Shown here in pieces: positions 37,069 to 50,844 of a stretch of 64,000 nt of DNA. The notes under the pieces were generated by a model. It worked only from the letters and a program-made list of their open reading frames with translations. It was not told where the DNA came from and ran no database searches. The translations under genes and the position numbers were made by a program. The DNA is from Phoebastria nigripes (Eukaryota > Chordata > Aves > Procellariiformes > Diomedeidae): contig JAYKAV010000944.1 in assembly GCA_035582835.1 (NCBI GenBank), forward strand, positions 531,932 to 595,931. The letters are read 5' to 3'. How positions within the stretch are numbered: position 1 is the stretch's first letter; every line of letters begins with the position of its first letter.

Positions 37069-39806
37069 CTTCTGAACGGTTACTGCTTTGAACCACTTCT
37101 GTAATACATCTTTGGAGGCTTTCACTTTGGCAACAGGAAGGAGATTTTTCTTCATGGTTGCACATCATATGGCATCAGCCTCCCTGGTGTGCTTCACGTG
37201 CAATGCTGCTGGCAGGAGGTGTTTTTTCTTACCCCATAGTTAAAATAGTTGCTGTCATTCATCTACACTGGATTCAAATTGTATTTGAACTGTGACCAAC
37301 AGTACTAAAAGCATACCTCATTTCCACGTCAATGAGATCTCTTCAGCCTGTTGATATGGACAAAGTGGCCAGTCTAAGGTAACTGGCCTTAAACCTGTAC
37401 TTCAAAAGGAGGAGAAGCCACCTGCCTTGGATAGAGTCCACTTGGAGCTGCAGACACTCTTAAAAAAATCAGGGTAAAGTCTCCTGAAAGGATGTCTCCT
37501 CTTCAGCTTCTAAAGAACCTTCTTTGTTATCAACACTAGTGACATCCCCAGAAGAGTTGTCATGGCTACGCACAGGCTATATCTATGTCAGTAAACTGAA
37601 CAGGGCACAGATTTGGGCATGAGTATGTGATCAGTCGTACCGCTGGATTGCTTTGGTAGTCCCTGACATGGTTGTAGCCAGGCCAGTAGCCTATCCTGGA
37701 CAATTCCTAGACAGAGCTGATGGTTAATATGGTACAGATACTCAAACCCAATGAGCAGTGTGGATGCACAAACCCTGTTTAGTTTAGTTGCAAGGTAAGT
37801 TCTGTCNTGCAGTTGGCCGTACAGCCAGAAAGTAATCCTAGGCCTGTTGTATTTACTAACAAATATTTTGTACTGAGAAACTCTGTAGATTCTTCGGACT
37901 GCCCTACTCTTGTTTTTGATCTTTTTTGAGGTGTATTGTCTATACTGACATTCACAACCAGCCCATTAAACCCATGGATCCTAGGAGTTCTCTGGCTGGG
38001 AAGAAGCAAGAAGGAATTACCAGCTTTGCCTCCTTGACTCTGCATATGGTGCATGCCTGGAAACATTTCTGTACCTGTTACTGAGCACAAAAATATATCG
38101 TGGCAGTGCTTGCGTACACATGCACCCACAGTGCTAACACACAGATCAAATCTGCCTGGAAATAAAACCAACCCTGACATGTGGCTAACCTTATTTTTTG
38201 TCTGCTAGTTCCCCACTTGGTTTTATCCAGTTTTATTCAGTGAAGCGATTCAATTAGAAACTATTTTTATTTTCTTTCTGAGGAGTGAAAAATGTTAATT
38301 GTAGCTGAAATGCCTTCGAGTGATTCTGTTTTAATGTCACATTTCCATAAAGTCTATACAGTTTGCTTTCTGCTAAAATAGTGCAGCAGTAGAACAAAAA
38401 ATACTAAAAAAGTGTCATTAATGTTTTGAATGCTAGACTTGGCATGGACTATGACCTTGCTGGGTAAAGCACAGAAAAAAAATAAGGTCCTTTCCTCCCA
38501 AAGCGTACCATGTAAGACTGAGAGAAAAGACAACAGATTGCTGCAGACAGTTGGAGAAATCAAAAGAAACTGTAAGAGAATTCTAATTAATATGATAAGC
38601 CATCATTTCAGCATACTAGTACGTACATGCCACTGCCTGGTTTTGAATAGAAAGTAAGTGAGCGGAAAGCAGTTTCAACTATACTGCCCTTGGGTTCCCA
38701 GGATGTTACTGGGTTTTAAACTGGAGCATGATGCAGACTGTGATGGTCCTTCTTCTCAGGAATCTCGTCAGCCGTGAAAAATAAAGCTGCACTCCTGTTA
38801 CCTAGTACTAGAGCATTTGGTAGCATCCATTGTAGCACCTGTGGGAGAGGTAGGGAGAAGAGGGCTTCTGTCACCAAAAGCATGAGTTCAGCTGGCAGAG
38901 CCTGGCACGTGGTGTCCCAGAGGAGGGGTGGCTTTGGCTGTTGTTAGGTAGCAGCATTTCAATCTGAAGAAGTCAAAGGAACGCGTATAACCTTAATGGG
39001 CGAGACTCAACACATTTGTTTTAAAGGGATGGTAATCTATGCCTATGTTCAGTTTAGAAACTTCTCAGGGGCAGCTGAAGGAGATGACAGAAGTCTTTCA
39101 GCGTGAGTGGGAGGCTGTGGGGAGCAGGGAGTAGTTATGCACGTCAGGCAAGTTATGGTACTCTCTGGAGAGTTGTCTGGGGAGAAAGGCTTCATGGCCC
39201 ATGGGCATTGTTGAGCTCTTCATGGCCCTGTCATAAGACTTCTACCTCCCCTGTTGTGTCTCCTTTCAGGTTCAATCCTAGAGATGGAGGAAATGGAGAT
39301 CCTTTCAAGTACTTACAGATACTCATGCATCAAATTGCTGCAGGGAGCTGTAGCAATTGTTTTATCTTGCTTCTCTGCAAGCAGAGTAACCGTTCTGTTC
39401 CGCTTAGGAGCCAGCTAAACAGCAGAAATATGCACTGAGGCTAAAACATGCATTATAGCTGGCAGCCTTGACTAAGATGCACCTCCTAAATTATAAAGGT
39501 TAGAAGAGATTCCAAAATGAGGTAAAAATTTGCCATCACTGTGAAGCTTTAAATTAGGATTTGTTTATCTTTCTAAAATATGTTCAGCTTAGCCATGAGT
39601 TATCCACCTCACTGATATGAAAGAATACTTTCCTCCTCAAAAAGAGACTCTGGTTTAAAGGAGGCTCTCCGGCCTCTGTTATTAAGGAGGTCATAATTTA
39701 TTCTGGCCATAACTTTCCTTCATTCATCCTGGAAAGGAGACAGGTACTATGTACTAAACTGAAAGTTTGCATTATCATCAACTACTGTGATTACACATTG
39801 TTTACT

Positions 39807-39850
39807 TCCTTTTTTTTTTTTCTNTTTTTTTTTTTTTCTTTTTTTTCATT
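39807..39850. repeat. Long poly-T tract with one N
   Basis: About 40 bases, nearly all T, broken by single C bases and one N at 39824. This could be an old retroposon A-tail on the minus strand or slippage; no attached element is recognised. Confidence 0.8.
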
Positions 39851-40004
39851 TTTGTGTTATAATTATAGTGTTTTAGATTTTCTGGAAAGGATACAGGGTT
39901 TAATCATGTCATTATGTGTGCTGAATGCTGTGAAAATTCTTTGTTCCAACTCAAGTGGAACACCATTATAATACTCTTATCATCTATTAAGAAAGTAATA
40001 AATT

Positions 40005-40072
40005 GGGCCAAATTGATCCTAGACGTAATTCTGCTGATGTCAATGGTGTTACATCAGGAAGAAATTTGTCTC
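40005..40072. repeat. Imperfect palindrome of archosaur/turtle repeat type
   Basis: gggccaaattgatcctagac..gtaattctgctgatgtcaat..ggtgttacatcagg..gaaatttg. The two arms are imperfect reverse complements around gatgtcaatgg. It resembles an old reptile/bird interspersed palindrome (gtaactccattgacttcaatgg type), whose family I cannot name. Confidence 0.5.
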
Positions 40073-40164
40073 CGTCTGTTAATATGATGATAAGATAAAA
40101 GAGAAAATTGGCTACCGAGTAGCAAACAAGTCTTGGAAAACGAAGTTCCACTCTCATTGATTAG

Positions 40165-40240
40165 GCCCTGTTTGTGCAATGTTTTGAAGCTACAAAGCAT
40201 TGCAAGAGTGATAAATATTGTTGTTGTTATTATTTTCTGA
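40165..40240 (+). mobile_element. MIR-type SINE 3' tail
   Basis: gtgcaatgttttgaagctac, aaagcattgcaagagtgata and a final ttgttgttattatt resemble the 3' end of MIR-type elements (aaagcgctttgaaatct..agtgctaagtattattatta). Confidence 0.45.
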
Positions 40241-42473
40241 ATGGACTGTGCATGGTGAGGAAAATGGTCAGGATTCTATTTCATTCTTCTCCTTTCAGTT
40301 TTTGACAGTGCACTTTTCTTCAGCAGAACTGACCCCGAACCAGTGGTAGGTGCAGATGGGACCATTATTTTTCACTGCTTCATTTATTTTGGTTTAACAA
40401 ATGGCTTCATTTTATTTCTTGCCTCATTCCTCTCTGTTCAGGGTGAGTTTAGCCCTTCTGCAGGTGTTCAAAGGTGTTCAGAGACAGGAGTAATGTGTAA
40501 TGAGTTCTCCACTCGCAATGCGATCTCCCAGCCTGCCCTTGTGATCCATTCAGAAGTCTTTAAGTGAAGCTAAAATTAAATGGAAAAATATAGACTGGGA
40601 TCTGGTGTCCTTAGTCTGTGAGCTGAACTTAGGCACCTAGCTTGGAAGCGCAAAGAAGGTAGGATCCAATTTTCAGGAATTAATGAGATTTTGGATGGGG
40701 AGGGGACCTCTTCCTCCTTCTGCTCCTGAACATGCAGCGACGTGGGATCCAAAATGGAAATGTGGTGGGTACAGAAGCAAACAAGATGAGATACTTGCAC
40801 AGGAAAAAGCAGAGGTCCCAGATTTGGCTTCCCACAGTGTATCTAGCGTGAAACTGTTATAAAGTATATAAAAAAAGATGTTAACCATGAGAATAGGTTC
40901 CCGGGCCTTGCCCTTCTTTCTCTCCTTCTCCTCCCTGCCCCAGATTGCCCTAATCAGTAGAAGAAAACAAGCTTTCCGTCTGGCTTTATGAATCTTGCAT
41001 TTGTGGCTACACAAGTGGCCTTGCTTCATCAGGACAAGTGACGAATGTGCTTCCTGAGCATATCCTCTAGCCTGGTAGGTAGGATGCTCTCAAGAGATGT
41101 ATGTCTCTTATTTTGAGAGTCATTTGGGATCCAGGCATCAAACTTCCTGAGCAGGTGTTTGAACCGAGGGCTATCACACCAAAAGTGTGCAATATTTTGG
41201 TACCAGCTCCCACTGTTTCAGATCTAATTAACTAGGAAGAGCAAAATACTCTTCCTGGTCTTTCCCAGAGATTCACACACTCTGAACCTCACCAAAGTCT
41301 CTAATGATTAGCAGTATCTTTTATATAGCAGTGAGGATTTAAGGAACTTTGCATAATAAAGAGAATTATTTCTGAAGCCTGCTTGAAGGATGACTGTTTC
41401 AGGCAGCTATGGAAAATAAAACAATTAATTAAAAAGGGAAAAGTTTTGCAGCAAAACTGTATTTGTTGCTACTGCTCTTGTAATAGGCAGTTTTGATCTT
41501 CTACTAAAGGTGCAGAAATAAACAGTGTCACAACAGATATGGAAGGCAAATTCTGCAGACCAACTGAGTATAAAGCCAAGTGTCTTACTGCATATTCATC
41601 TATTTACCGCCTTCGATTTTTCTCTAATTCCTTTATTTTCACTATGATAATAGACTTTTCTCCATGCAGACTCATTGTTACCATGAAATAGAATTTGTCT
41701 ACACATATCTTCATATAACGTGTGAGGGCAGAATTCATCAATTGAGCTATAAGCAGGGATATCACTTAGTTGCTTTTTGCCTCTTTTATTCTCATCTTTC
41801 TGCATTTGAATTGTTAAAGAGGAGCTCTGCTGCAGTGTCAAAGAGTGTCTTACAAAAGCTGTTGCCATAGTGTTATACCTAGATATGAATTCTTCTTATA
41901 TCACCGGTATGACAAGTGGTTATTTATTTGTACTTAGGCCTACTTAATAGCTCTTAATTAGAAGAATGGCCCAGAGTTTGAGGAACAACTTAACTATTAA
42001 AACTACCACTCCCATTGTATTTGATAAAGATCAGATAAAACTTTTTCAGATAACTTTTTTCAGAAAGTCATGAGAAAACAACTCCCTCTTTTCTCACCTC
42101 TTCCAAGAATGCCTAAGCTATCACTGGAGTTGTCACACCAGCAATGCAACCTTCCTCTCCTCTTTTGAAACCCCTCCTAGAAATGAAACTTCTCCCTGAA
42201 TGCAGTAGGGGAAGATCTTCCCATTTAATTACACTCGTACTGAAAATGGGTAACAGAAGTTTTCTCTCATGCCGCAGCACAGTCTTGGTTGGTGTGTGCT
42301 TTCTTCCCTTTTGTTGCTCTTGCCTTTCATATTCCTCAGCAGCGGTTTTAATGCTGGACTTTGCCTGGCAGCTCTTTGGAGCAGAACGTATTGCAGAAAG
42401 GAGGAGGAGCGCCTCAGCTAGGCTGTTACCTTGAGACTCAGCTGATTTCCTTCTATTCCTGGCTCCAAGGCTG

Positions 42474-42575
42474 ACTTGGATGACCTTCAGCTCTTCCTGC
42501 CTATTGTCCTCATTTATAAAAAAGGAGATATTTTATCTTATCTTATAAAGCGCTGTGAAATCTACAGCTATGTGG
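42474..42575 (+). mobile_element. MIR-like ancient SINE fragment
   Basis: cttggatgacc..ctcttcctgcc..gtcctcatttataaaaaagg..ttataaagcgctgtgaaatct matches the MIR core order (cctcagtttcctcatctgtaaaatgggg..taaagcgct). Diverged; plus orientation. Confidence 0.55.
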
Positions 42576-44902
42576 ATTTTTCTGGTACTGAGTGTTGGAG
42601 GAAAGCATAGGTAACAAGGAGAAATCTAAAGTTTTCTTTTACCTCCTGTAGTCATAGAGAATTTCAACTGATATGTTTAGGTATTTATATATCTAAATTG
42701 TTTTATTCAGCTGAAAAGGAACTATGTATCTGAACATTTTACATTAAACATAATTTTTAATCCCCATTTAAAAATTCTGATTCCTTTCTAGTTCTGTAGG
42801 ATGCAGAAGTAGATATTGTAGTGTATCATATAAAATCTTTGGGCGCTTTATAATTGTCCGAATTTTACAATATGTGATAATACATACTATATGCAATGTC
42901 TGCCCCCCAAACCTGCTCGGTATATTTCATGAAAACATTACTTTTAATTGAAATAAGCTTTTAGACAGAGATTTTTACAGCTCTGCAGAATGCAACTTGA
43001 TGGCTTCATTCAGTACTTACATATGTTGTCCAAATGCNCTAAATTCATTGGAGTTACTGTTTTCATTTGTAATGAAGTTACTGACAAAAAGATCTGCCCC
43101 TAAAACTTTTGTAATTTTGACATATTAAATATAACAAAAATGTAATAGCAAAGGTAGTAGTATTACTTTTATTCCAGTGGATGGACTGTACCACATTGTC
43201 TCCTTCATTGAAGACCTTCTATGAAGATTGGGTTTTAAAAAATCTTTCTCCTGCAGAAATGTTCTAAAAAAACCTAATTCTCCTATGAAGGTTTTTATTC
43301 CCCCAGAAGTATTTAAAACATTTTTTCTGTATCTCCTTAATTGAATGCAGCAGTATTTCAGTGCTACAAGCCAAGGTAAATCTTATTTCATTGTAAAACT
43401 ACTACCTTGACACAACCAAAATAATAATTAAAAAAAACCCTTGGGGAAAAAAAAAGAAACCTGAAGCCAGAAATTACTGCTTATGCAAGGATAGTGTTAG
43501 TGGTTGCACCATTCCCTTTTAAATAATTCCTCTCTAATTGGTAACCCAATGTAATGGGTAAGTGAACATATTTCACAGCAGCAGCTGTTGGATGTTCAAT
43601 GACTGGAAAATACAGTGATGGTTAAGTGTATAGAGTACTCATCCCATCAGTAAGAGTAAGTTAATCATATACAATTCACTGAACAGTAGAGTTGCATTTG
43701 CAGAGCAGTGGGCTGCCTTTTAATTGTTGTAGGTCTTTTTCAATATCTTGCAGTATCTTTTGTCTCAGCTGTAGCAGTTTTGGTTGCATCCCTAAAACTG
43801 TCAGTCTTCCTTATTTTTGCAAGGGCCTAACAATTCCTCCTTCACAATGCAGCTTAAATTGGACCAGATGCTGCATCAATAGAACAGTCTGCCCATCTCA
43901 GAGGCATTAAGCCCAAAATTATTTAGAAAATTGAAGCCTTTAACATACTCTGGATTAATGTGATTAAGTAGAGCTTGCTTTAATTCATAGCCATCTATTC
44001 CTTTATTAATAGCCATTTCATCAACAGGAGCAGCACATATGGGTACAAGATGACTGAAAGTTAAATTGATTGCTGTAAGCCTGTAAGAAAAGCATTTAAT
44101 GTTTCAATAATAACTGATGTAAGACTTCACTGTGGGGCATTTCAGATAGATTTAGACCAGCTTATAGACACAGTATTTATTAACATATTTTATTTTTTAA
44201 TAGAGGCTTGCTAAATGAAAGTCTTTTTTTTTTTTTTATTTTTAATACTTCTTTAAGTCTGCATTTGATGTACAAGATCAGTGCATTTATAAAGGAGAGT
44301 CTCTCATGTGAATGATAACAGCTTGTCCAGGGCATAGTGGAGTCGAGACTTCTGTCAGGCTTAGGAAAAGATAAAATGTGATAGAGGTTAATTTTATATG
44401 AGTATATATACCCATGCATCCTCCAACAACACACATTTCTGATCCTATAATCATTATAGGTACTGAAAAAGTGCATGCTAGCTCATGTATGACCTATAAT
44501 AATACAGGGAATCCATCACTCACACACTTGAACTCCATTTTTGGGGAGGGTTCAGGTGGTCCTTACTTATTTCCCAGCTCGNTAATGATATATGTGCAAA
44601 TGTATACATGTACACACGTGTAGGGAGGGGAGAGAGACATTTACAGTATGACCCAATGCCATGGGGATGAGCATTCCAACAATTTACAGTTGAAGAGATC
44701 TAATCCCAGTACCTGAGAGTGTTCCCTGGTACTGTTTGATTTGCTAATATAGGCATAGTCTTAAATTCTGCTAAAGGTAACTAAGATGCCAAAGTTTCTT
44801 TGTATGTTCAAACTGTGCTGTCTCATCCAGAATAAGTCTATAAATTTAAAATGGAGAATGAAGAGAACTAGCTGTAATTTATTACCATAATTATTGTCAA
44901 GA

Positions 44903-45375
44903 TATAGAATCATAGAAATGCTGGTTGGAAGGGACGTGCGGAAGTCTTTACTCCAAACTCTCATCTGAAGCAGGACCATCTTCAACACTCAATCAGGTCA
45001 TCAGNGGCTTTGTCTAGCTAAGTCAGGAAAAGCTCCAAGGACGGAGGTTACAGAAGTGCACAGGGTAGCATGCTCCACTGCAGCACTGTCCTCCTGGGGA
45101 CAAAGGTTCTCCTAATGTCCAATTTGAACCTTCCAGGTTGCAGCTTATGGCCATTGCCACTTGCTATACTGTCTATCACTGCTGAAGAAGGAAGACTGTT
45201 TACATCATCTCTGTAACTTCCCATCAAATATTTTAGGTTGGACTTAGCTTTCCCTTTAGNGTCCTCTTTGACAGACTCAGCTTCCTGCAGGTCATGTGTG
45301 TAGGCCATTTTGGTAGCTTTCTGTGGACCTCCTTATTTTCTCAACATCCTTGAACTGGCCAACAATCTGGCCTTC
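44903..45375 (-). mobile_element. CR1 LINE 3' fragment
   Basis: The + strand begins gatatagaatcatagaaatg then ggttggaaggga, the reverse complement of a bird CR1 3' end. It continues with diverged CR1 blocks: aagcaggaccatcttcaaca, gctccaaggacggagg, gacaaaggttctcctaatgtcc, ggttgcagcttatggccattg and acatccttgaactggcc. The minus-strand 86-codon frame at 45048-45308 is CR1 3' UTR/ORF2-end sequence, not a gene. It is more diverged than the 28849 copy and 5'-truncated near 45375. Confidence 0.9.
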
Positions 45376-46041
45376 TTCGTGCAGAAAAAAACAAAATGCA
45401 AATGTCAGTCTCATCTTATGTGTAATTACAGTTTCCACAGTTAATGGTTAAAGGGGCCACCAAATAATCTAATCTTCAGGCTATGGCACACTTCTACAAT
45501 TCACCCATATTTCCACATTGAAGCTCAGATAACTGTAGTACTATGTGCCATGTACGAGAAGCAGGCAATGGAAAAGTGCAGTCAACATACAAGGCCTCAG
45601 TAGNGGCAGAAGAATTCACTAAATAATCTTAGATGATCACAGGGGAAAGCTATTCACTTTCCTGCAGATAAAGTGAGAGATGAAGAGGAAAGAGCAAAAC
45701 ACATTAATCATCCATCTGTCATGGAGAAATATCTCCTCCCGTTCCTTCATCTGCAATGTGGACCACATAAGCCAGACGCAGAATACTGGGCCATCGTGTC
45801 CTCGCTGTAGGGGAATCTGTGCTTCAGCGGAAGGCAAAAATGGAAGAAAGACAGAGAATACCTCTGGCTAGTTATACAGAGGGACATGGGGGATATTACT
45901 TTCCGAGCAGTCGAAGCTCCAGAGTGTAAGAGTTGACTCTAGTAATTGTTTTAATGAGAGCTGGAAACTATTATGAGTGCCAAGCATTACATAAGTGATG
46001 TTCTCAGTAAAGCTTGTGAAGGAAAGGAATGATGGACAGAG

Positions 46042-46130
46042 CCATAGATTCATGGATTCTGGCACTGTGGATTATCACCGTGACCATCCCTGCTGGCCTC
46101 CTGTATCTGCAGACGATAGAATTCAGCACA
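46042..46130 (-). mobile_element. Ancient CR1 3' terminus fragment
   Basis: The + strand shows catagattcatggattctgg, then gtggattat-caccgtgacc, ggcctcctgtat and gatagaattcag. This matches the reverse complement of the 3' terminus of old amniote CR1 (tcatagattcatagattc..ctgacctcctgtat..atagaatttcac). Only about 90 bp is recognisable. Confidence 0.65.
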
Positions 46131-46364
46131 GAAGCTTGGATTAAAAATATCTTAAGAAGATAAATAATATCAAACACTTATCCCTCAATGTTAAGAAACT
46201 GCATTTTATTACAGGTTGAATTTAGGTAACCTCACCTTTTAGCTACAGGATCTTCCTGTGCCTCTTTCTCTTAGCAAGACTGGAGCTCCTCTCAGTATGA
46301 GGAAAAAGTATCTCCAAGGAGTGCTATCTGTGAGAAATTTGTGCCTCTCATTTTGCCAGATTTG

Positions 46365-46425
46365 ATGTTATTAAGTCCAAATAGAGCTCACAGTAGTAGG
46401 CACTGTACAATAAACATAAATGCGA
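46365..46425 (-). mobile_element. Amniote MIR-like fragment
   Basis: agagctcacagtagtaggca and ctgtacaataaacataaatg resemble the reverse complement of the MIR1_Amn 3' segment (ctaggcgctgtacaaacacagaac). Short. Confidence 0.45.
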
Positions 46426-47474
46426 GCACAGTGATTCACATTATTTGAATATATTACTTCCCTGAGTTTTGGGGTTTTTTAATAGATTAACAATTGCTTT
46501 TTTTTTCTCATTGTCTTCTAAGTACTTTTGGGCATCCAAATTAGCCATTTCTTTTTGGATGAATTAATGTCAAGGAATACTGGTTTCACTTGAATTAAAA
46601 TCCTTTCTTTGCTTTTCTTAAATGCTCCCATTTAAATGGGAATTTTAGAAAGGATACAAGTGACCTGTAATTTAAAACTCTTGATTTGTGACTGGTTGAA
46701 TAGAAATAATGGATAGTCAAATACAATGAATGTTCATTAGGTTTAAGCAGGAGGTCAATGCTTTCATTGGTCTAATGTGAAGTATAACATTTACATTTTA
46801 GCAAAAAAAAGCAAAAATGTTTTTTGTTATGTGTAAGTAGCAGTATAAACAGTACACTGTTTACTGGAGTCAATTTTAATTAATTTTATCAGTGGCTGAA
46901 ATAAAGGTTGCTCTTATTGGCCTATTACAACATAATTAATCATCGGTAATAATTCATTTTACGTGACTTCTTGAGGTTAAGCATCGGCACAGCCATTCAT
47001 TAAAATTGGGGTGAGAATTAATAATGTCTAAAAGGTTTGCCACAAAAAAGTGAAATATCTGTGAAGATTTATTAAAGGCTAATGATTGATCTACTTGCCT
47101 TTATTTTTTAAACCTGATCTCAAATATGGGTCATGCAGCTGTAGAAATATATTAGCTGGCGTTTGATCTGTTTCCAGCGGTTAATGGTCTTTGTGAAACC
47201 TATGACACTATGTAGCATATTTTTCACGGTGTCCTTAAGAAGATGCTTGTCATCACTAAGTGGGGTTTTATGCTCAGGGTGAGATTCTAGGAATGAAGAA
47301 TTCCACTTACCATAATCAGAAATGAGATATTCGAAAATGTTCATGTAGCCTCAGATGATGCTGGCCATAGAACAAGCCGCCTCTTCTCATCGGAGGGACC
47401 TTCATGAGGACGGTTGGGAAAAATAAACCTGCAATCAAGGAACTGTTAATTCTTTCCAGCAGTTTTAGCGGCTG

Positions 47475-47573
47475 ACAGGACTGTCTCTTATTCTGTATTT
47501 ATACAGCACCTTGCACAGTGAGATGGCAGCTACCATTTGCAATGTAATGTCCAGGTATTATAATAATGAAATA
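47475..47573 (+). mobile_element. Amniote MIR (MIR1_Amn-like) 3' fragment
   Basis: aggactgtctcttattctgt, atttatacagcaccttgcac, agtgagatggcagctacc and ggtattataataatgaaataa follow the order of the common amniote MIR 3' end (ggactgtctttttgttctgt..tacagcgcctagcacaatgg..ctacggtaatacaaataataa). Confidence 0.7.
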
Positions 47574-50091
47574 AGGCAGGAAAGGGAGGAGATGTTATTT
47601 TCTAGCAGAAAGACAACCCATTGCTCTAATGTACACTCAGTAGGGTCCCCAGGAGGAGCTGTGATTGCAAGGAACCCCTTGCTAGTGTCACTGGGTTTAT
47701 CTTCATGATTAAAGAAAATAAAACATTTTCCTAAGTGTGCCTCAACGCCATCTACAGTTAATGGTGAACAATTTATGGTTCCCTCATGGTGGACGAAGAG
47801 CTGCCTTGAGCCAGCTGATAGGTAACGACAGAACATCTCTGCTGACTTAGTCTTCACAATATCCTAATTACCAGGCTGTAGGCTATGACATCATTTGTCA
47901 AAATGCTTTGTGATGTGAAAGGTCAGACCAGGTACAAGAGCTCTATGGTTTCTGTTCATCAGATAGGGATTCTTTGGGAGGCAGGGAATCTAAGTGCATA
48001 GCTTAGGCTGCAACTACATTTCCTTGATTAACCTTAAGTTGTGCAGTAGCTAACCTGTTTTCAGTGAGCTTTCAGCAGTGTCCTGCCATTGTCCATCAAT
48101 TCAATCTTCTGTGTTCAAACTCATTTCATTATCATAGTTTTAAGTTTTTTAAATCTCTTTTTTTATCAACCAGTCAACCAACTATTTCACCATTTGTGAT
48201 TTGAACTCCCCTTTCTCGCTCTGCGCAGATACTTGTACCAGCCACCAAAGACTACACATTTCTGATTTACCTGTCTCTGACCTCACTGCAATTTTTAATA
48301 CTTATACTGGGCAAATTTTTAGCGCCCCCCCCGCCCCAATAATCTTTCAGGAGTTTCACTTTAAGAGGGACAAGAGCTATAGTTTATATTTAACATAAAT
48401 GCTAGGATTTCAAAAGTTGTTAAAGGGAAGGTACAGTTTTGCCGTGGCACTGTAAATGAAATAACTAAATATAATTTTAATGCTTTTGACTTGGAGATTT
48501 TTTCCTGGTGCTTAAGGTACTTCTCTGCAGTTCCTCTGTCACGTCTGTAGTCTGCTTTCATTTTGAAAGGTGCTCCATTTTGTCTCTGTGCCCAATCATT
48601 GGTCTTTCATCACGCTACACACAATGTCTACTTACTCGCTTTCCCCCAACATTCTCGTAGCTGTGTTCTAGATATATAAATTGTCAAAATTTTATCTTTT
48701 TAAGCTTTTATCCACTTACACAATTTGTTTCTGTTAAAGACTTTCACAGAAAACAGGTTGTTTGGGCATTTTTAGAACTTACTTTCTAGAATTCTTCTAT
48801 TAGTTTTGGTGGACTTAAAAGTGTTTGTCTAGTATAAATTACTTCTGAATTTTCATCCTGGTACTCTTTTTGCTGGAAGCCCTCTGAATGTCTGTCTGTC
48901 ATCGTGAAGTTCTCTGCTCTGTTGCTGTCTCTTTTCAGTTTGATGTCTGCGAGAGGTCTCAGGTGAAACCAGGTTGCCTGTACTGCTTTTTGCATATTTG
49001 TTTTTGGGAAATCATGAGGGAAATCATAATCCCAATCATATTTATATATATCGTATAACTGTCAGATTAGTTTAATAAAAGTTAGCTACGAAAGAGAAGC
49101 TTTTAGAGTACAAATATAGCAATCTATCCCTTTTTTTGCGTTCTAGCCTACAATTCTCAGGTATTAAGATATGTACAGTTTTCTTCCAAGCTGGTGTTCA
49201 GATTGACAAAGAGTGAGAACTGGCATATTTCAGAAATCTAACCTTGCATTCAGAGATCTCCTCAGAGTAGTAACCTCTTACTGAAATCACTCTAGAGAGA
49301 AAAGGATAAAACTACGATTTTTGTTATTCTAGGGGAAAAGAACAGATATTAGAATATCCTACTCTCATTTCTTCTTTTTTATATTCCAGATTATTTAACA
49401 TTTTCCAACTCCTTACATTAAGCTTGCTATAAATAGATGTCCCTAGGTATTATATTTACCTCCATCTATCCCTTTTCAAAGTTGTTCTCAACGCATGGCA
49501 TATTCTTCACATTTCTGTTATTCTTTGCCTTCCATTATGCCCATTTATTTAAGGAAATTCTGTGTGTTGCATAACTGTAGTACAGAGGCTTTGCAGCTAA
49601 AAGCTGTAAACTTTTAAGCAAAAAATCGATCATATTTTCTGCTAAATTGACATTAAAAAATATTCCCTTTATAGATGGAAGCTGGATTTCGGTACTGAGT
49701 CCAGGCATTTTATTTGTATATATATTCTTCACTTTTCCGTCTATGGTTTTTCTGTACCAGAGCAGAGCCCCAATACTGCTTTGGTTTGGGACATTACAGC
49801 CATTTTTGTGAACAAATCTCCCATCTCTCTTTTCTGGAGACTTGGGTCTCTATAGCTCCTTACTCCTGAACCTGCTCACAGTTGTCCTGGAACATCACTC
49901 CCTTTCCAACCAAAAGGGAATTCTTGGTTTCCATTTGCCTTCTCAGGAACAAGTCACAGTTGAAGCAAACAAGTAAAGCTTTATATGAGACAGCAATACT
50001 CAGGCTAGTGAACACTTTTAGTCTTTGACTTTTTTAAACACAAACTTTTTTTTTTTTTTTTTGCTTTAGGAGCTACAAGAAGCATAAATAT

Positions 50092-50163
50092 TCAGGCAAA
50101 CTGAAATACAATCTAGAAATAATGGTCTCAGGCAAACTGAAATACAATCTAGAAATAATGGTC
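50092..50163. repeat. Perfect 36 bp tandem duplication
   Basis: 50092-50127 and 50128-50163 are identical (unit starts tcaggcaaactgaaatacaa and ends aataatggtc), followed by a partial third start (tcag). It lies 30 bp after a T run at 50046-50062. Perfect identity implies a recent event, a polymorphic tandem repeat or an assembly effect. Confidence 0.95.
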
Positions 50164-50445
50164 TCAGCTTCCTAACCATTTGTGAACTTGTGATTTAATT
50201 TAGGGTTTTTAGGTTCTTGCACCCACTCAAACGGTCTGTGCTACTAGGACGGGCTCTGGAAAATCGCTCTCNAGTCATTGTTTGCTCTCTGCAATCAGCT
50301 TCCTCTGTTCCTGGCAGATGCAGTGGTCAGAANGGTCCTGCTCTTCAAAGACTTGTCTTTTGTTTCTCTATCTCTCAGAGCTTTTTGGGGGTTTTATTAA
50401 CATTTGGTTTATTTGCTGCTCTTTAAGGAAAATTTCAATGTTTCA

Positions 50446-50578
50446 ACCATCAGGTTGGACGGGGCTCTGGGCAACCTGATCTGGTTGAAGATGTCCCTGC
50501 TCACTGCAGGGAGGTTGGACTGGATGGCCTTTAAAGGTCCCTTCCAACCCAAACTATTCTATGATTCTATGATTCTAT
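50446..50578 (+). mobile_element. Short CR1 3' tail, plus orientation
   Basis: About 130 bp of CR1 3' UTR. Blocks seen are ctctgggcaacctgatctgg, tccctgctcactgcagg, gaggttggactggatggcc and ggtcccttccaaccc, ending in ATTCTATG octamers at about 50556-50578, the defining CR1 terminus. It is severely 5'-truncated and its low divergence suggests a young copy. It lies just downstream of a 36 bp tandem duplication but appears unrelated to it. Confidence 0.92.
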
Positions 50579-50844
50579 CTTCCCTTATTTTGCAGTCATC
50601 TTCTTGTCCTGGGGTACTTCACTTTGCAAGCTGTTTGTATTATGACTCTATGTTGTCTTTGGCAAGAGAAGGACATGACACAAGTCCTAAAGCCATTGTC
50701 TGACTTCACATCCACCAAGGCAGTAACTGAGGTAGCATTTTTATAATTCAGTCAGGATTCGATCATTATACACAATTCCATTTCTGAAATGATCACAGTC
50801 TGCCACCACACACATGGCAATAGGTTGTATCTGGAGACAACTTC

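Noticed and set aside
37779..38180. 133-codon minus-strand frame
   Set aside because: Contains an N-derived unknown residue, no family resemblance and no supporting signals.
39103..39438. 111-codon frame in a locally GC-richer stretch
   Set aside because: No similarity to a known domain and no splice sites flanking it that join to MSRA in frame.
43692..43910. Serine- and cysteine-rich 72-codon frame
   Set aside because: Low-complexity translation of T/C-rich intron sequence; no secreted-peptide gene structure is visible.
48322..48337. C-rich run that might form a G-quadruplex on the minus strand
   Set aside because: Only two G runs are present; four are needed.
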